Shown: positions 1 to 8,206, numbered from the stretch's first letter. The stretch is 64,000 bases of DNA from Mesorhizobium sp. C432A (GCF_030323145.1 NZ_CP100470.1:2087001-2151000), one strand, 5' to 3'. A program made the numbers and translations. The notes: generated by a model not told the origin, from the letters alone.

Positions 1-1
1 T

Positions 2-169
2 GGCGTGGAAAAGATCCTGACTCTGCGGGTCGGCGACACGACGCTGCGCGCCACGGTGCCGGCCAGAACCGATGTCCAGATCGAGCAGCCGGTGCGCTTT
101 GCCTGGAATCAGGACAAGGTGGTGCTGTTCGACAAGGGCAGCGGCGTGAGCTTGCGTCACGCCAGCTAA
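2..169 (+). CDS. ABC transporter ATP-binding protein, C-terminal fragment
   Basis: The window opens inside this gene. The last 55 codons are visible and end in TAA at 167-169. The peptide (GVEKILTLRVGDTTLRATVP..., ending FDKGSGVSLRHAS) looks like the TOBE-type beta-barrel at the C-terminus of MalK/PotA-like importer ATPases, where 'ATVP...VRFAWNQDKVVLFD' is a recurring pattern. The ATPase core lies outside the window, so the substrate cannot be stated. It is followed by a hairpin that overlaps the stop of the convergent tetR-type gene. Confidence 0.7.
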   Translation, partial: GVEKILTLRVGDTTLRATVPARTDVQIEQPVRFAWNQDKVVLFDKGSGVSLRHAS

Positions 170-197
170 CTTAGACTACATCCACTCCCAGCTTGCG

Positions 198-227
198 CAG
201 CGGCCCATCACGGTTTTCGGGCCGCTG
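198..227 (+). terminator. Hairpin terminator between convergent genes
   Basis: CAGCGGCCC at 198-206 pairs perfectly with GGGCCGCTG at 219-227 around a 12-base loop, followed by TCTT. It lies between the ABC ATPase stop (169) and overlaps the end of the minus-strand TetR gene (208), so it could serve the plus-strand gene. The T-run is short, so termination strength is uncertain. Confidence 0.5.
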
Positions 228-786
228 TCTTGGTGATGGCTGCAACGAAGCACTTGAGGCTTTCCTCGACATAGGTGGCCACCTCGATCGTCGGGTCAAA
301 ACTCCACCACAGCAGTGAGCCCTGCCAATGCGATGCCATCAGCAGGCCGATGTCGCGCGGGGTGTCGGGCGTTCCGGCGAAGCAAGCCGCAAGGGCCTCG
401 CTCAGGAACGCTTTCCAGGCGGCGCCCCGCGCCCTGAGCACGGGGTCGCGCAGATCCTCGCGCAGCACGAGCAGGCCTTCGGCATAGGCTTCGATGCCGC
501 CAGAGCCCTGCGATAGTCCCACCAGAAGCTCGATGGCGCCTGCCGGGGTTTTGGCAACCGTGGCCGTCAGCATCCTGGTCTTGTCGTCGAGACCGCCCCA
601 GGCACAGAGCAAGGTGCGCTGCTTCAGCTGCGCCTTGTTTCCAAAGCGCTGCACCAGTGTCGCGCCCGAGAGGCCGCAGGCCTTTGCCAGCCGCTCAAAG
701 GTGAGCGCCTCGGGGCCTTGATCGTGAATCAATCGCAGCGCGGCTTCCAGCACCTGCTCGTCGGATTGCGTTTTTGGTCGAGTCAT
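208..786 (-). CDS. TetR/AcrR family transcriptional regulator
   Basis: A 192-residue DNA-binding regulator. The N-terminus has the TetR helix-turn-helix (TFERLAKACGLSGATLVQRF, about residues 30-50). The C-terminal ligand domain is generic and gives no hint of the effector. The start is set at the ATG ending at 786 (MTRPKTQSD), which has GGATG seven bases upstream. A frame opening ten codons earlier would run through the AT-rich promoter. The gene is divergent from the SDR gene at 880, and an AATGATCATT palindrome lies between them, so autoregulation and control of the SDR gene are likely (inference). Confidence 0.85.
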   Translation of the reverse strand: MTRPKTQSDEQVLEAALRLIHDQGPEALTFERLAKACGLSGATLVQRFGNKAQLKQRTLLCAWGGLDDKTRMLTATVAKTPAGAIELLVGLSQGSGGIEAYAEGLLVLREDLRDPVLRARGAAWKAFLSEALAACFAGTPDTPRDIGLLMASHWQGSLLWWSFDPTIEVATYVEESLKCFVAAITKTAARKP

Positions 787-808
787 CTTGACATCCAGAT
801 ATAACCGA

Positions 809-818
809 ATGATCATTT
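809..818. promoter_or_regulatory. Candidate TetR operator in divergent promoter
   Basis: The 93-bp gap between the TetR gene and the SDR gene is AT-rich and contains the perfect palindrome AATGATCATT. A TTGACA-like -35 box is readable at 789-794 and a TATAAT-like string near 819-826. Position between a TetR gene and its divergent neighbour is the main reason to call it an operator. Confidence 0.4.
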
Positions 819-879
819 ATATATAATGTGAGCGGCGAAGGCCAGCTGGATTAATCATTGTTTCGTTTGGGAGCGTACC

Positions 880-1790
880 ATGACATTGCAGGGAAAAGTC
901 GCTTTGGTCGCCGGCGCCACGCGTGGCGCAGGGCGGGGAATCGCGGTTGAGCTCGGTGCCGCCGGCGCCACCGTCTATGTCACGGGGCGCACCACACGCA
1001 GCCAGCAATCCGACTATGCCCGGCCCGAAACCATCGAGGAGACGGCGGAGCTGGTTTCTTCGCATGGCGGCAAGGGCATTGCCGTGCAAGTCGATCATAT
1101 GGTGACTGATGATGTGCGCAGTCTGGTCGAGCGCATCCGGGCCGAACAGGGTCGGCTCGACATTCTGGTCAACGATGTCTGGGGCGGCGAAAAGCTGTTC
1201 GAGTGGAATAAGCCGGTCTGGGACCACAATCTGGAAAACGGCCTGCGCCTGTTGCGGCTCGGCATCGACACGCATCTGATCACCGCGCATCATGCGCTGC
1301 CGCTGATGATCGAGCGGCCGGGCGGGCTGCTGGTCGAGGTCACTGACGGCACCGCCGAGTACAATGCCGATCACTATCGGCTGTCGCCGTTCTACGATCT
1401 CGCCAAGGTCGCGGTGAACCGCATGGCATGGGCACACGCCAAAGATATTGCTGCGCATGGCGCCACCTCGGTGTCGCTGACGCCCGGCTGGCTGCGTTCC
1501 GAAATGATGCTGGAGGCGTTTGGCGTCACCGAAGACAATTGGCGCGACGCCACCGCCAACGTGCCGCATTTCGTCATTTCCGAAAGGCCGCGCTTTGTCG
1601 GCCGCGCGGTCGCGTCGCTTGCGGCGGATCCGGATCGTGCGCGCTGGAACGGCCAGTCGCTGTCCAGCGCGGTGGGTTGGCGCAGATTTATGGTTTTACC
1701 GATCTCGACGGCTCACGCCCGGACGCCTGGCGCTATGTTCCGGAGGTACAGGACGCCGGCAAACCTGCCGATGCCGCGGGTTACCGGTAA
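880..1790 (+). pseudogene. SDR family oxidoreductase, +2 frameshift near the 3' end
   Basis: A short-chain dehydrogenase of the roughly 300-residue subgroup: GATRGAGRGIA (Rossmann glycine motif), TGRTTR after beta-2, and YDLAKVAVNRMAWAHAKD covering the YxxxK region. The frame is intact to NGQSLSS at about 1668. The expected ending (GGLAQIYGFTDLDGSRPDAW... AAGYR) then continues in another frame and stops at 1788-1790. An extra GC (AGCGCGG instead of AGCGG) at 1669-1670 explains the shift. As written, translation would run to 1860 with an unrelated Arg-rich tail overlapping the opposite gene by 68 bases, whereas the corrected end leaves 2 bases. It may be a sequencing error, a recent mutation or a functional variant tail. 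The substrate is unknown. Confidence 0.75.
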
Positions 1791-1792
1791 GC

Positions 1793-2140
1793 TTAGACCG
1801 AGCGGCCATCGAAGTCGAAAATCGACAGACCGGCAGCATCAATATCCGCAACGCAGTTGAGGTTGATGTAGGCGCTGCGTTCGCTGCCCTGACTGACATC
1901 CTCGGCAAAGGGATGGATGCCGCAGGTGCGGCAGAAGCGATGCGCCATTGCATGATTGCCGAATGTGTAGGTGCCGAGATCGTCGCCCCACGCCAGCACC
2001 GTCAGGCTGTCATGCGGGATGGCGGCCAACAGCGCGCCCTTGCGCGAGCAGATCGAACAATTGCACCGCACGGCGCCGGTCAGCTGCGCCTTGAATTCGA
2101 ACGCAACCTTGCCGCAGTGGCAGCTGCCTTTGTACAGCAT
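1793..2140 (-). CDS. GFA/CENP-V family zinc protein
   Basis: A 115-residue protein with the full set of zinc cysteines of the glutathione-dependent formaldehyde-activating (Gfa) fold: C7 and C9 in CHCG, C26/C28/C31 in RCNCSIC, and C70/C73 in FCRTCG. Gfa was first described as promoting the glutathione-formaldehyde adduct, but most family members have no demonstrated activity, so only the fold is asserted. It is convergent with the SDR gene and has no operon partner. Confidence 0.85.
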   Translation of the reverse strand: MLYKGSCHCGKVAFEFKAQLTGAVRCNCSICSRKGALLAAIPHDSLTVLAWGDDLGTYTFGNHAMAHRFCRTCGIHPFAEDVSQGSERSAYINLNCVADIDAAGLSIFDFDGRSV

Positions 2141-2256
2141 CAGTCCCTTCCTATCGCTGGCAGGTGCAAAGGCACGCTGTCCGGGCTATTCCTTCCGCTG
2201 ACCTAGCGGCCCATATGCCTTAAAGACGCTCCACCTTGACGGAATCCGACATCGAC

Positions 2257-3552
2257 ATGCAATCAATCCGCGATCGTCTCGAGATCATCCTGTCACGTCT
2301 TGCCAGTTGCGCGGCAGGCGAGAAGGTGTTCACCAAACTCTATGCCGAGGCGGCGCGCGCAGCGGCCGAGGCCACCGATGCGCGCAAGAAGGCCGGCGTA
2401 TCGCTCGGGCCGCTCGACGGCACCATCGTGTCGATCAAGGATCTGTTCGATGTCGCCGGCGAGCCGACCACGGCCGGGTCGCTGATGCTGAGGGACACCG
2501 CGCCCCGTCGGCACGACGCTGCGGTCGTCAGCCGTCTGCGCCAGGCCGGCGCCGTCATCATCGGCAAGACCAACATGACCGAATTCGCCTTCACCGCTAT
2601 CGGCGACAACATGCACTACGGCACACCGGGCAATGCCGCCGACACCAGCCGCATTCCAGGCGGTTCGTCGTCGGGCGCCGCCGTGTCCGTTGGCGAGGGG
2701 ACGAGCGACATTTCCATCGGCTCCGACACCGGCGGTTCGGTGCGCATCCCGGCATCGCTGAACGGCGTCGTCGGTTTCAAGCCGACGGCGCGGCGCGTGC
2801 CGCTGACTGGTGCCTATCCCCTTTCCGCGACGCTGGATTCGATCGGGCCGCTGGCGCTGAGTGTTGCTGCGTGTGCCCTGGCTGACGCCGCGATGACGGG
2901 CGAGCAGATGCCGCAACTGCCCCTGCCGTTAGCGCTTGCCGGGCTTCGTGTCGGCATTCCGCGCGGCCTGCTTTTCGAAGACACGGAAACGGAGATTGCC
3001 GCCGCGTTCGATCGCAGCCTTGCCGGGATCGAGCAGGCAGGCGCGTGGCTCACGGACATTTCGATCGACGACCTCATTGCCGATCTGCGCCTGGCCACCA
3101 AACGCGGCTCGATCGCGGCCATGGAAGGTGCTGAAATCCATGCCGACTGGCTGGCGACGGGCGCATCGGTGGCGGTCGATCCCCATGTCAGCGGGCCGCT
3201 GTCGCGGGCGGCGGCCATACCGACGCCGGTTTATATCAGGGCAATGCGTCGTCGCGCGGCACTGTGCATAGCCATGGACGAGCGGTTGGGTTCGGTCGAT
3301 GTGCTGGCTCTGCCGACCACGCCGGTGACAGCGCCGACTATCGTTTCGATGGCCGAGGATACGGCTCTGCGTGAACGCACCGAAGGTCTGCTGCTGCGCA
3401 ATACCCAGGTCGCCAACCAGTTCGACCTCTGCGCGATCTCGCTGCCGATGCCCGGCATGACGCTGCCGGCCGGACTGATGCTGGTGGCGCGCAATGGCCA
3501 CGACCACCATCTGCTGCGCATCGCGGCTGAAGTCGAGCGGCTGCTCCGATAG
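2257..3552 (+). CDS. Amidase (amidase-signature family)
   Basis: A hydrolase with a Ser-cisSer-Lys triad. Lys is in VSIKDLFDVAG (about residue 61), the cis-Ser is in GGSSSG (about 138), and the nucleophile is in DTGGSVRIPAS (about 161), followed by NGVVGFKPT. At about 431 residues the length suits small-amide hydrolases rather than GatA. The C-terminal region is not specific enough to name a substrate. The start is ambiguous: ATG at 2257 is chosen, but an in-frame TTG at 2236 would add seven residues and neither has a strong ribosome site. It stands alone between convergent neighbours. Confidence 0.85.
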   Translation: MQSIRDRLEIILSRLASCAAGEKVFTKLYAEAARAAAEATDARKKAGVSLGPLDGTIVSIKDLFDVAGEPTTAGSLMLRDTAPRRHDAAVVSRLRQAGAVIIGKTNMTEFAFTAIGDNMHYGTPGNAADTSRIPGGSSSGAAVSVGEGTSDISIGSDTGGSVRIPASLNGVVGFKPTARRVPLTGAYPLSATLDSIGPLALSVAACALADAAMTGEQMPQLPLPLALAGLRVGIPRGLLFEDTETEIAAAFDRSLAGIEQAGAWLTDISIDDLIADLRLATKRGSIAAMEGAEIHADWLATGASVAVDPHVSGPLSRAAAIPTPVYIRAMRRRAALCIAMDERLGSVDVLALPTTPVTAPTIVSMAEDTALRERTEGLLLRNTQVANQFDLCAISLPMPGMTLPAGLMLVARNGHDHHLLRIAAEVERLLR

Positions 3553-3574
3553 GCAGCGAGCCGTAGGTCGGCAG

Positions 3575-3952
3575 TCAACGTGCCGCGCAGCGCTTGCGCT
3601 CGCTTTTCTTGGAGGAGCGTTCGATTTTGGTAACGACCAGCATCGGCGGATCGTTCGGCTGGCCGCGATGCTGGATCGATCCTCGGACGACGAGTTTTCC
3701 AGCATAAAGCTTGTCGGAGAGGTCAGGTGCCGATCTGTCCAGCGGCGGCAATTCCGTAGTGTTGAGCTCCACGCCTTTAACGACATTGCCGGTGGTCAGA
3801 TCCAGCGCATTGCCTGACGGGCAGGGCGCCATCATGCAGACGATCCCATTGCTGCAATAGACATAATCGCTGCTTTGTGCCGCCGCGAGCGAAGGTAAGG
3901 CCACGATCGACGACACTGCGAGAACCAGAGATGCGAAGCGAAAACCGGACAT
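3575..3952 (-). CDS. Hypothetical exported protein
   Basis: A 125-residue protein with a clear Sec signal peptide (hydrophobic stretch LVLAVSSIVALPSLAAA, cleavage probably near residue 25). The mature part begins with a cysteine-rich patch (YCSNGIVCMMAPCPSGNALD) and ends in a basic tail (SSKKSERKRCAAR). I do not recognise the family. Four cysteines plus export suggest disulfides in the periplasm. It starts four bases after the stop of the next minus-strand gene upstream (3956), so it may be the last gene of that transcript. Confidence 0.6.
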   Translation of the reverse strand: MSGFRFASLVLAVSSIVALPSLAAAQSSDYVYCSNGIVCMMAPCPSGNALDLTTGNVVKGVELNTTELPPLDRSAPDLSDKLYAGKLVVRGSIQHRGQPNDPPMLVVTKIERSSKKSERKRCAAR

Positions 3953-3955
3953 GGT

Positions 3956-4936
3956 TCACGCGTCCGCCGGGAACCGTCTGCGGTAATGCTCGACCACGTC
4001 GGGATTGCGCAGATTGACAGGCAGCCGGTTGGCCAGCACCAGCAAGGTCTCGCCGGCCGCGCCCACGCCCATGCGCATCATCGATTGCTCGGTAATCCCC
4101 GCCATATGCGGGGTGACGATAACATTGTCGAAACCGAAATAGGGATGGTTTGCCGGCAGCGGCTGCGTGGCAAAGACGTCGAGTGCGGCGCCGCCGATCC
4201 GGTCTTGGCGCAAGGCCTCGATCAGCGCCTCGTCGTCGATCACCGGTCCGCGCGAAATGTTGATCAAAAGCGCGTCCGGCTTCATGCGGGCAATGCGTTC
4301 GCGGCTGATCAGGCCGCGCGTTTCCGGCGTCAGCGGGCAGCAGAGCACGATGATGTCGCTCTGTTCGATCAGCGCATCGATCGACAGGAAGCCGATCCTG
4401 TCGGGTGCCGGCTGCATGCTGCGGGTCGTCGCCACGACGTCGAGGCCGAAGCCGTGCGCGGCGATATGGGCGACCGCCTGACCGATGGCGCCGAAGCCGA
4501 TGATGCCGATGGTCTTGCCGGCAAGCTCGCTGGCATGGCTGGCGTGGTCGCGGCCGGCATTCCAGCCCTTGGCGCGCAAGTCGCGGTCGACCGAACGGAA
4601 GCGCCGAAGCAGGGCAAGGGCCGCGAACATCACATATTCGGCGACCGAACGCGCATTGACCGCCGGCACGTTGGCGACCAGCACGCCGGCCGCGGCCGCG
4701 GCCTCCATCGGCACCATGTCGAGCCCGGCGCCGTGGCGGACCGCTGCTCTGAGTTTCGTGGCGTTTTCGAACAGCGACGGCGGCAGCGGTGCGCGAACGA
4801 TGATGACGTCGGCATGCTTCGCCTCGGCGGTCAGCGTGGCCGCATCGAGCGCTGAGGCGACGACGAGTTCACCGGCGCCCGCCAGCATTGCGGAGGCACG
4901 CGGATGCAGCGTGTGCGTCGACAGGATTCTGGGCAT
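3956..4936 (-). CDS. D-isomer-specific 2-hydroxyacid dehydrogenase
   Basis: NAD(P)-dependent reduction of a 2-keto acid or the reverse. The Rossmann motif is GIIGFGAIGQAVA; the catalytic Arg is in INISRGPVIDDEAL and the His in VTPHMAGIT. The usual catalytic Glu (TEP in SerA-type enzymes) is Gln here (DVFATQPLP), a variant I believe also occurs in other rhizobial homologues. The start is the ATG ending at 4936 (MPRILSTHTL, 326 residues). A longer TTG start at 4963 would lie inside a palindromic repeat (4953-5020). It sits downstream of the GntR gene and may complete the oxidation or reduction of the cluster's sugar acid. Confidence 0.8.
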   Translation of the reverse strand: MPRILSTHTLHPRASAMLAGAGELVVASALDAATLTAEAKHADVIIVRAPLPPSLFENATKLRAAVRHGAGLDMVPMEAAAAAGVLVANVPAVNARSVAEYVMFAALALLRRFRSVDRDLRAKGWNAGRDHASHASELAGKTIGIIGFGAIGQAVAHIAAHGFGLDVVATTRSMQPAPDRIGFLSIDALIEQSDIIVLCCPLTPETRGLISRERIARMKPDALLINISRGPVIDDEALIEALRQDRIGGAALDVFATQPLPANHPYFGFDNVIVTPHMAGITEQSMMRMGVGAAGETLLVLANRLPVNLRNPDVVEHYRRRFPADA

Positions 4937-4952
4937 GGGGCTCTCGCTAGTC

Positions 4953-5020
4953 GCAATTCTCAAAGGAAAGCGCCGCGCGCTTTTCCCAGAAAAACCGTTT
5001 CACACCTTTCCTGGAATTGC
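4953..5020. repeat. Palindromic intergenic element (GCAATTC...GGAATTGC type)
   Basis: The ends GCAATTCT and GGAATTGC are inverted, with AAGGAAAGC/CTTTCC inner arms and the internal string AAACCGTTTCACAC. A shorter relative with the same ends lies at 55101-55140, and the internal string recurs in the element at 47997-48045. It fills the gap between the dehydrogenase and GntR genes. Confidence 0.65.
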
Positions 5021-5021
5021 A

Positions 5022-5744
5022 CTAGACCTTCTCAAGTGCCAGGCTTTGCGCTTGCGCCTCCCGGCCCTCGATGATCCCCTTCCAGTAGCTTTCCGCGCCT
5101 TGCAGGTGGGCGCTCATCAGCGCCTGGGCGAGATTGCCGTCGCGACGCAGCAGCGCCTCGTAGATCTGGATATGCTCGGCATGCGAGCGCACTGAGCGCT
5201 CGGGATCGTTGAAGTAGATCGGCAGCCGCTGCTCGCCCATCAGGTAATAGACACTGCAGATATTGTGGAAGACGCCGTTCTTGGTCGCCCGCACGATTTC
5301 GAGGTGGAATTCGCGGTCTTCCTTGGCGAGGCCTTCGCCGGCGGCGATGCACTCCTCCGAGGCTTTCAGGATCTCCCGCAGGCGTTCGAAATTCTCTTCG
5401 GTGGCACGCGAACAGGCAAGTTCGGCGGCCTTGATCTCGTGGATCTTGCGCAGTTCGACGGTCTCGTAGATTTGCACCGGGTCGAGCGGCAGGCCGGCAC
5501 GGGCAAACAGCGCCAGCGCCTCGACACTGGCCTGCCTGGTGTCGACATAGATGCCGGATTTGGCGCGGCGCTCGACGATGCGCATGGCCTCCAGAATGGC
5601 CAGCGCCTCGCGGATCTGGCCGCGACTGACGACGAAATGCTCCGCCAGTTCGCGCTCCGAAGGCGTGCGGCCGGTCTCCTTGTCCGAATGGGCGAAGAGA
5701 TAGGCGGCGAGCTCGGCCAGAAGGTTCTTTTCTTTCATCGTCAA
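5022..5744 (-). CDS. GntR family regulator, FadR subfamily (FCD domain)
   Basis: A 240-residue regulator. The N-terminal winged helix (TPSERELAEHFVVSRGQIREALAILE shape, residues 27-52) is followed by an all-helical FCD domain with the expected acidic and His residues (DREFHLEIVRAT; SHAEHIQIYEAL) that bind a metal and a carboxylate ligand. Its ATG overlaps the stop of the enolase-superfamily gene by four bases, so the two are co-translated. Two TGGTnnnACCA sites in the divergent promoter (7912, 8092) match FadR-subfamily operators and are the likely targets (inference). The effector is probably a sugar acid of this pathway. Confidence 0.9.
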   Translation of the reverse strand: MTMKEKNLLAELAAYLFAHSDKETGRTPSERELAEHFVVSRGQIREALAILEAMRIVERRAKSGIYVDTRQASVEALALFARAGLPLDPVQIYETVELRKIHEIKAAELACSRATEENFERLREILKASEECIAAGEGLAKEDREFHLEIVRATKNGVFHNICSVYYLMGEQRLPIYFNDPERSVRSHAEHIQIYEALLRRDGNLAQALMSAHLQGAESYWKGIIEGREAQAQSLALEKV

Positions 5745-6910
5745 CCGCGTTGCGCGTGCGCCTCCAGGAACCGCTCCGAAATGGTGAATCCCAGACCCGG
5801 CTTTTCAGGGATCGCTATCATACCGTCCCTTGCTTCGACAGTCTCTTCGATAAGATCGTGGATCATCGGGTTGGCGCCGAGCGAATATTCGACGGTAAAA
5901 CTGGCAGGCGAGGCCGCACAAACATGCAGGCCGGCGAAGAAGCATGGCGCGCCGGCCCACAGATGCGGGGCAAAGCGCAGATTGAAGGCACTGGCGATGG
6001 TGCCGATCTTCATCGCCTCGCTGATACCGCCGCAAAAGGCCGGATCCGGCTGGAAGATGTCGGCGGATTTCAGCACCGCGAGATCGCGGAAGGCGTAGCG
6101 CGTCGCTTCGCTTTCGCCGGTGGCGATCGGGATCGAACCCGAGGCGCGCACCTCGGCCATACCAGCCTTGTCGTCGGCGATAACAGGCTCCTCGAACCAG
6201 GCGAGGTCGAGATCGCTGGCCAGGCTGATGAAGCGCTTGGCCTCGGCCACCGTATAGGTGCCGTGCGCGTCGACCATCAACTCGACGTCAGGACCGAGCG
6301 CCTGCCGTGCGGCGCGGACGCGGGCGGCGGAAATGTGCGGGGCGCCGTCCATGGCGCCGACGCGCATCTTCAGCGCCTTGAAGCCGCCTTTGGCGATGTA
6401 GGATTTGAGCTGCTCGCCGATAGCGTCGGCGGCAGCCCAGCCGCCGGAGGCGTAGGCCGGCATGCGGTCGAGCTTGCGGCCGCCGATGAGCCGCCACACC
6501 GGCTGTCCCAACGACTTGCCCAGAATATCCCAGAGCGCGATATCGACGGCGCTGATTGCCGCAATGCTCATGCCGCGCCGCGCCAGCTGCGGCATGGCAT
6601 GGCCGGCGCGCGCGGCACTGTCATGGCGCACGCCGTTGTAGAGCATCTCCCAGATCATGCCGATGTCGGCGGGGTCGCGGCCGATCAGCTGCGGCCCGAC
6701 CTCGTGATTCAGCATGTAGACCAGCGCACCATAGCTGCCGGCGCTGCCGGCGGCGTTCTTGCCCTCGCCCCAGCCGATCAGCCCGTCGTCAGTCTCAATG
6801 CGCAGGATGGCGGCGTCGAACGTCGTCACCTGGCCAAAGTCGCTGCGATGCTGCTTCGCGGCCTCAATCGGCACGCGGACCCACCACGCCTGGACCGTTT
6901 TGATGCGCAT
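5741..6910 (-). CDS. Enolase superfamily (mandelate racemase/muconate lactonizing) enzyme
   Basis: A 389-residue enzyme that abstracts the proton alpha to a carboxylate. Metal ligands are visible as D214 (VDAHGTY), E240/E241 (WFEEP) and E266 (ATGES). KALKMR (K181, R183) supplies the base-side Lys and H316 lies in FAPHLWAG. The layout resembles sugar-acid dehydratases such as those for galactonate, fuconate or rhamnonate, but the residues do not settle the substrate. It sits between the isomerase gene (6920) and the GntR gene, overlapping the latter by four bases. Confidence 0.85.
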   Translation of the reverse strand: MRIKTVQAWWVRVPIEAAKQHRSDFGQVTTFDAAILRIETDDGLIGWGEGKNAAGSAGSYGALVYMLNHEVGPQLIGRDPADIGMIWEMLYNGVRHDSAARAGHAMPQLARRGMSIAAISAVDIALWDILGKSLGQPVWRLIGGRKLDRMPAYASGGWAAADAIGEQLKSYIAKGGFKALKMRVGAMDGAPHISAARVRAARQALGPDVELMVDAHGTYTVAEAKRFISLASDLDLAWFEEPVIADDKAGMAEVRASGSIPIATGESEATRYAFRDLAVLKSADIFQPDPAFCGGISEAMKIGTIASAFNLRFAPHLWAGAPCFFAGLHVCAASPASFTVEYSLGANPMIHDLIEETVEARDGMIAIPEKPGLGFTISERFLEAHAQRG

Positions 6911-6919
6911 CCCGATCGG

Positions 6920-7807
6920 CTACTTGATCAGCGGCAGCAGCGTTTCGGCCGTGATGCGCATCTGGTCGGTGTAGAATTTCTCCGTCAGCACGCTGGAGCC
7001 GTGATCCTGGATGAACTTCAGCTGTTCGGGAGAAATGTCGACCGGATTCCGGTCGACCATGTCGGGATAGGGCGCGGCGGGTGTGCGGTCGACGGGCGCG
7101 ACGAATTCGTTGGTCAGCGCGCCGTCATAGCCGACTTCCTTCAGCGTCTGCACGATCCGTGGCCAATCGATCTGGCCAAGGCCGGCGGCAAAGCGGTTGT
7201 TGTCGGCGACGTGGAAGTCGAACAGCCGTTTGCCGACCTGACGGATCGCGTCATGGACGTTAAATTCTTCCATATGGATGTGATAGGCGTCGAGGCAGAC
7301 GCCGCATTCGGGGCTGACCGCATCGGCCAGGGCCAACGCCTGCGCGCCGCGGTTGAACAGATAGGTCTCGAAGCGGTTGAGCGGCTCGACCGCGATCTTG
7401 ACGCCGACCTTCTTGGCATGGGTGAAGCATTCGCGGGTGGCGTCGACCACCCACTTCCATTCCTCTTCCTCGGTGCCGTCCGGTACCACTTTGCCGACGG
7501 TCGCGGGCACCAGCGTTATGATCTCGCCATCAAGTTCGCTGACCATGGTCAGCACGTCCTTGACGTACTGCACCGAGCGTTCGCGCTGGCCCTGGTCCCT
7601 GGCGGCAAGGTTGCGTTCGCCCAGCATCAGCGTCACCGACCCCCAGCAGCGGATGCCGTATTCTTTCAGCAGCGCGCGGGTCTCCTTGGTCTTGTATTGC
7701 TCGGGCTCGCCGGAAATCTCGATCGACTCGTAGCCGAATTTCTTGATGCGCTTCAGCGTCACCTCCAACGGTTCCGCGCGCATCCAGTTGTGCGTCGAAA
7801 GATGCAT
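6920..7807 (-). CDS. Sugar phosphate isomerase/epimerase-type TIM-barrel protein
   Basis: A 295-residue member of the xylose-isomerase-like TIM-barrel (AP endonuclease 2) family. Acidic and His metal ligands appear in order: AVEPLNRFE, LDAYHIHMEE, DFHVADNNR, TNEFVAP. EPLNRFE followed by D-x-H resembles ketose 3-epimerases of the tagatose/psicose type. It is the first gene of the minus arm of the divergent cluster, ten bases ahead of the enolase-superfamily gene. Its upstream region carries the TGGTTCGACCA box at 7912-7922. Confidence 0.85.
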   Translation of the reverse strand: MHLSTHNWMRAEPLEVTLKRIKKFGYESIEISGEPEQYKTKETRALLKEYGIRCWGSVTLMLGERNLAARDQGQRERSVQYVKDVLTMVSELDGEIITLVPATVGKVVPDGTEEEEWKWVVDATRECFTHAKKVGVKIAVEPLNRFETYLFNRGAQALALADAVSPECGVCLDAYHIHMEEFNVHDAIRQVGKRLFDFHVADNNRFAAGLGQIDWPRIVQTLKEVGYDGALTNEFVAPVDRTPAAPYPDMVDRNPVDISPEQLKFIQDHGSSVLTEKFYTDQMRITAETLLPLIK

Positions 7808-7911
7808 GGTCTATCCTTCCCAGAATTCGTCTGTGCCAGTTCGCCTGCGATGCGCCCCACAAGGCGCGTCGCGTGTTTCCTCCCCAAGGCGCTCCAGCGT
7901 TTTTGCGCAAC

Positions 7912-7922
7912 TGGTTCGACCA
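7912..7922. promoter_or_regulatory. FadR-type operator TGGTTCGACCA (minus arm)
   Basis: Extended, the site reads CAACTGGTTCGACCAATTG, close to the FadR-subfamily consensus built on TGGT-N3-ACCA. It lies 105 bases upstream of the isomerase start at 7807. A second exact TGGT-N3-ACCA box is 180 bases away at 8092-8102. The adjacent cluster encodes an FCD-type GntR regulator. Confidence 0.65.
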
Positions 7923-8091
7923 ATTGGGCCCTAATGGAGGTCTACAGCAATTTTTGTCGCGCGGCAAGAACCGCCGCCATGCGATATCGACATCTGTGTA
8001 CCGTATTGATTATGCTGGTATATATCGCCAAAAATGGAATGCCCTGGCAGCTTTGCGCGTGAGTCAAATGGCTTGACCCATTTTCGGTATT

Positions 8092-8102
8092 TGGTAATAC
8101 CA
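8092..8102. promoter_or_regulatory. FadR-type operator TGGTAATACCA (plus arm)
   Basis: The context TTTGGTAATACCAG again shows TGGT-N3-ACCA, here 105 bases upstream of the plus-strand start at 8207. Both boxes lie about the same distance from their genes, as expected for symmetric repression of a divergent promoter. The rest of the 7808-8206 gap shows AT-rich patches but no other gene. Confidence 0.65.
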
Positions 8103-8206
8103 GAATGCCGATACGAGAATGCACATCGCAAGAGACCAAAGAGGCTGGCCCTGCTTTCATCAGGCGCTATGCTTGGTCCTTGGAAAAATGAATTGGGAGG
8201 ATGCCG

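Noticed and set aside
4130..4170. Missing catalytic Glu in the D-2-hydroxyacid dehydrogenase (TQP for TEP) as evidence of an inactive enzyme
   Set aside because: I believe the same Gln occurs in other rhizobial homologues and the Arg and His are intact, so it is more likely a subfamily variant.
5750..8062. A 770-codon plus-strand open frame opposite the GntR, enolase-superfamily and isomerase genes
   Set aside because: It is antisense to three conserved genes, the product is Arg/His/Gly/Asp-rich with no motifs, and long antisense frames are common in high-GC DNA.
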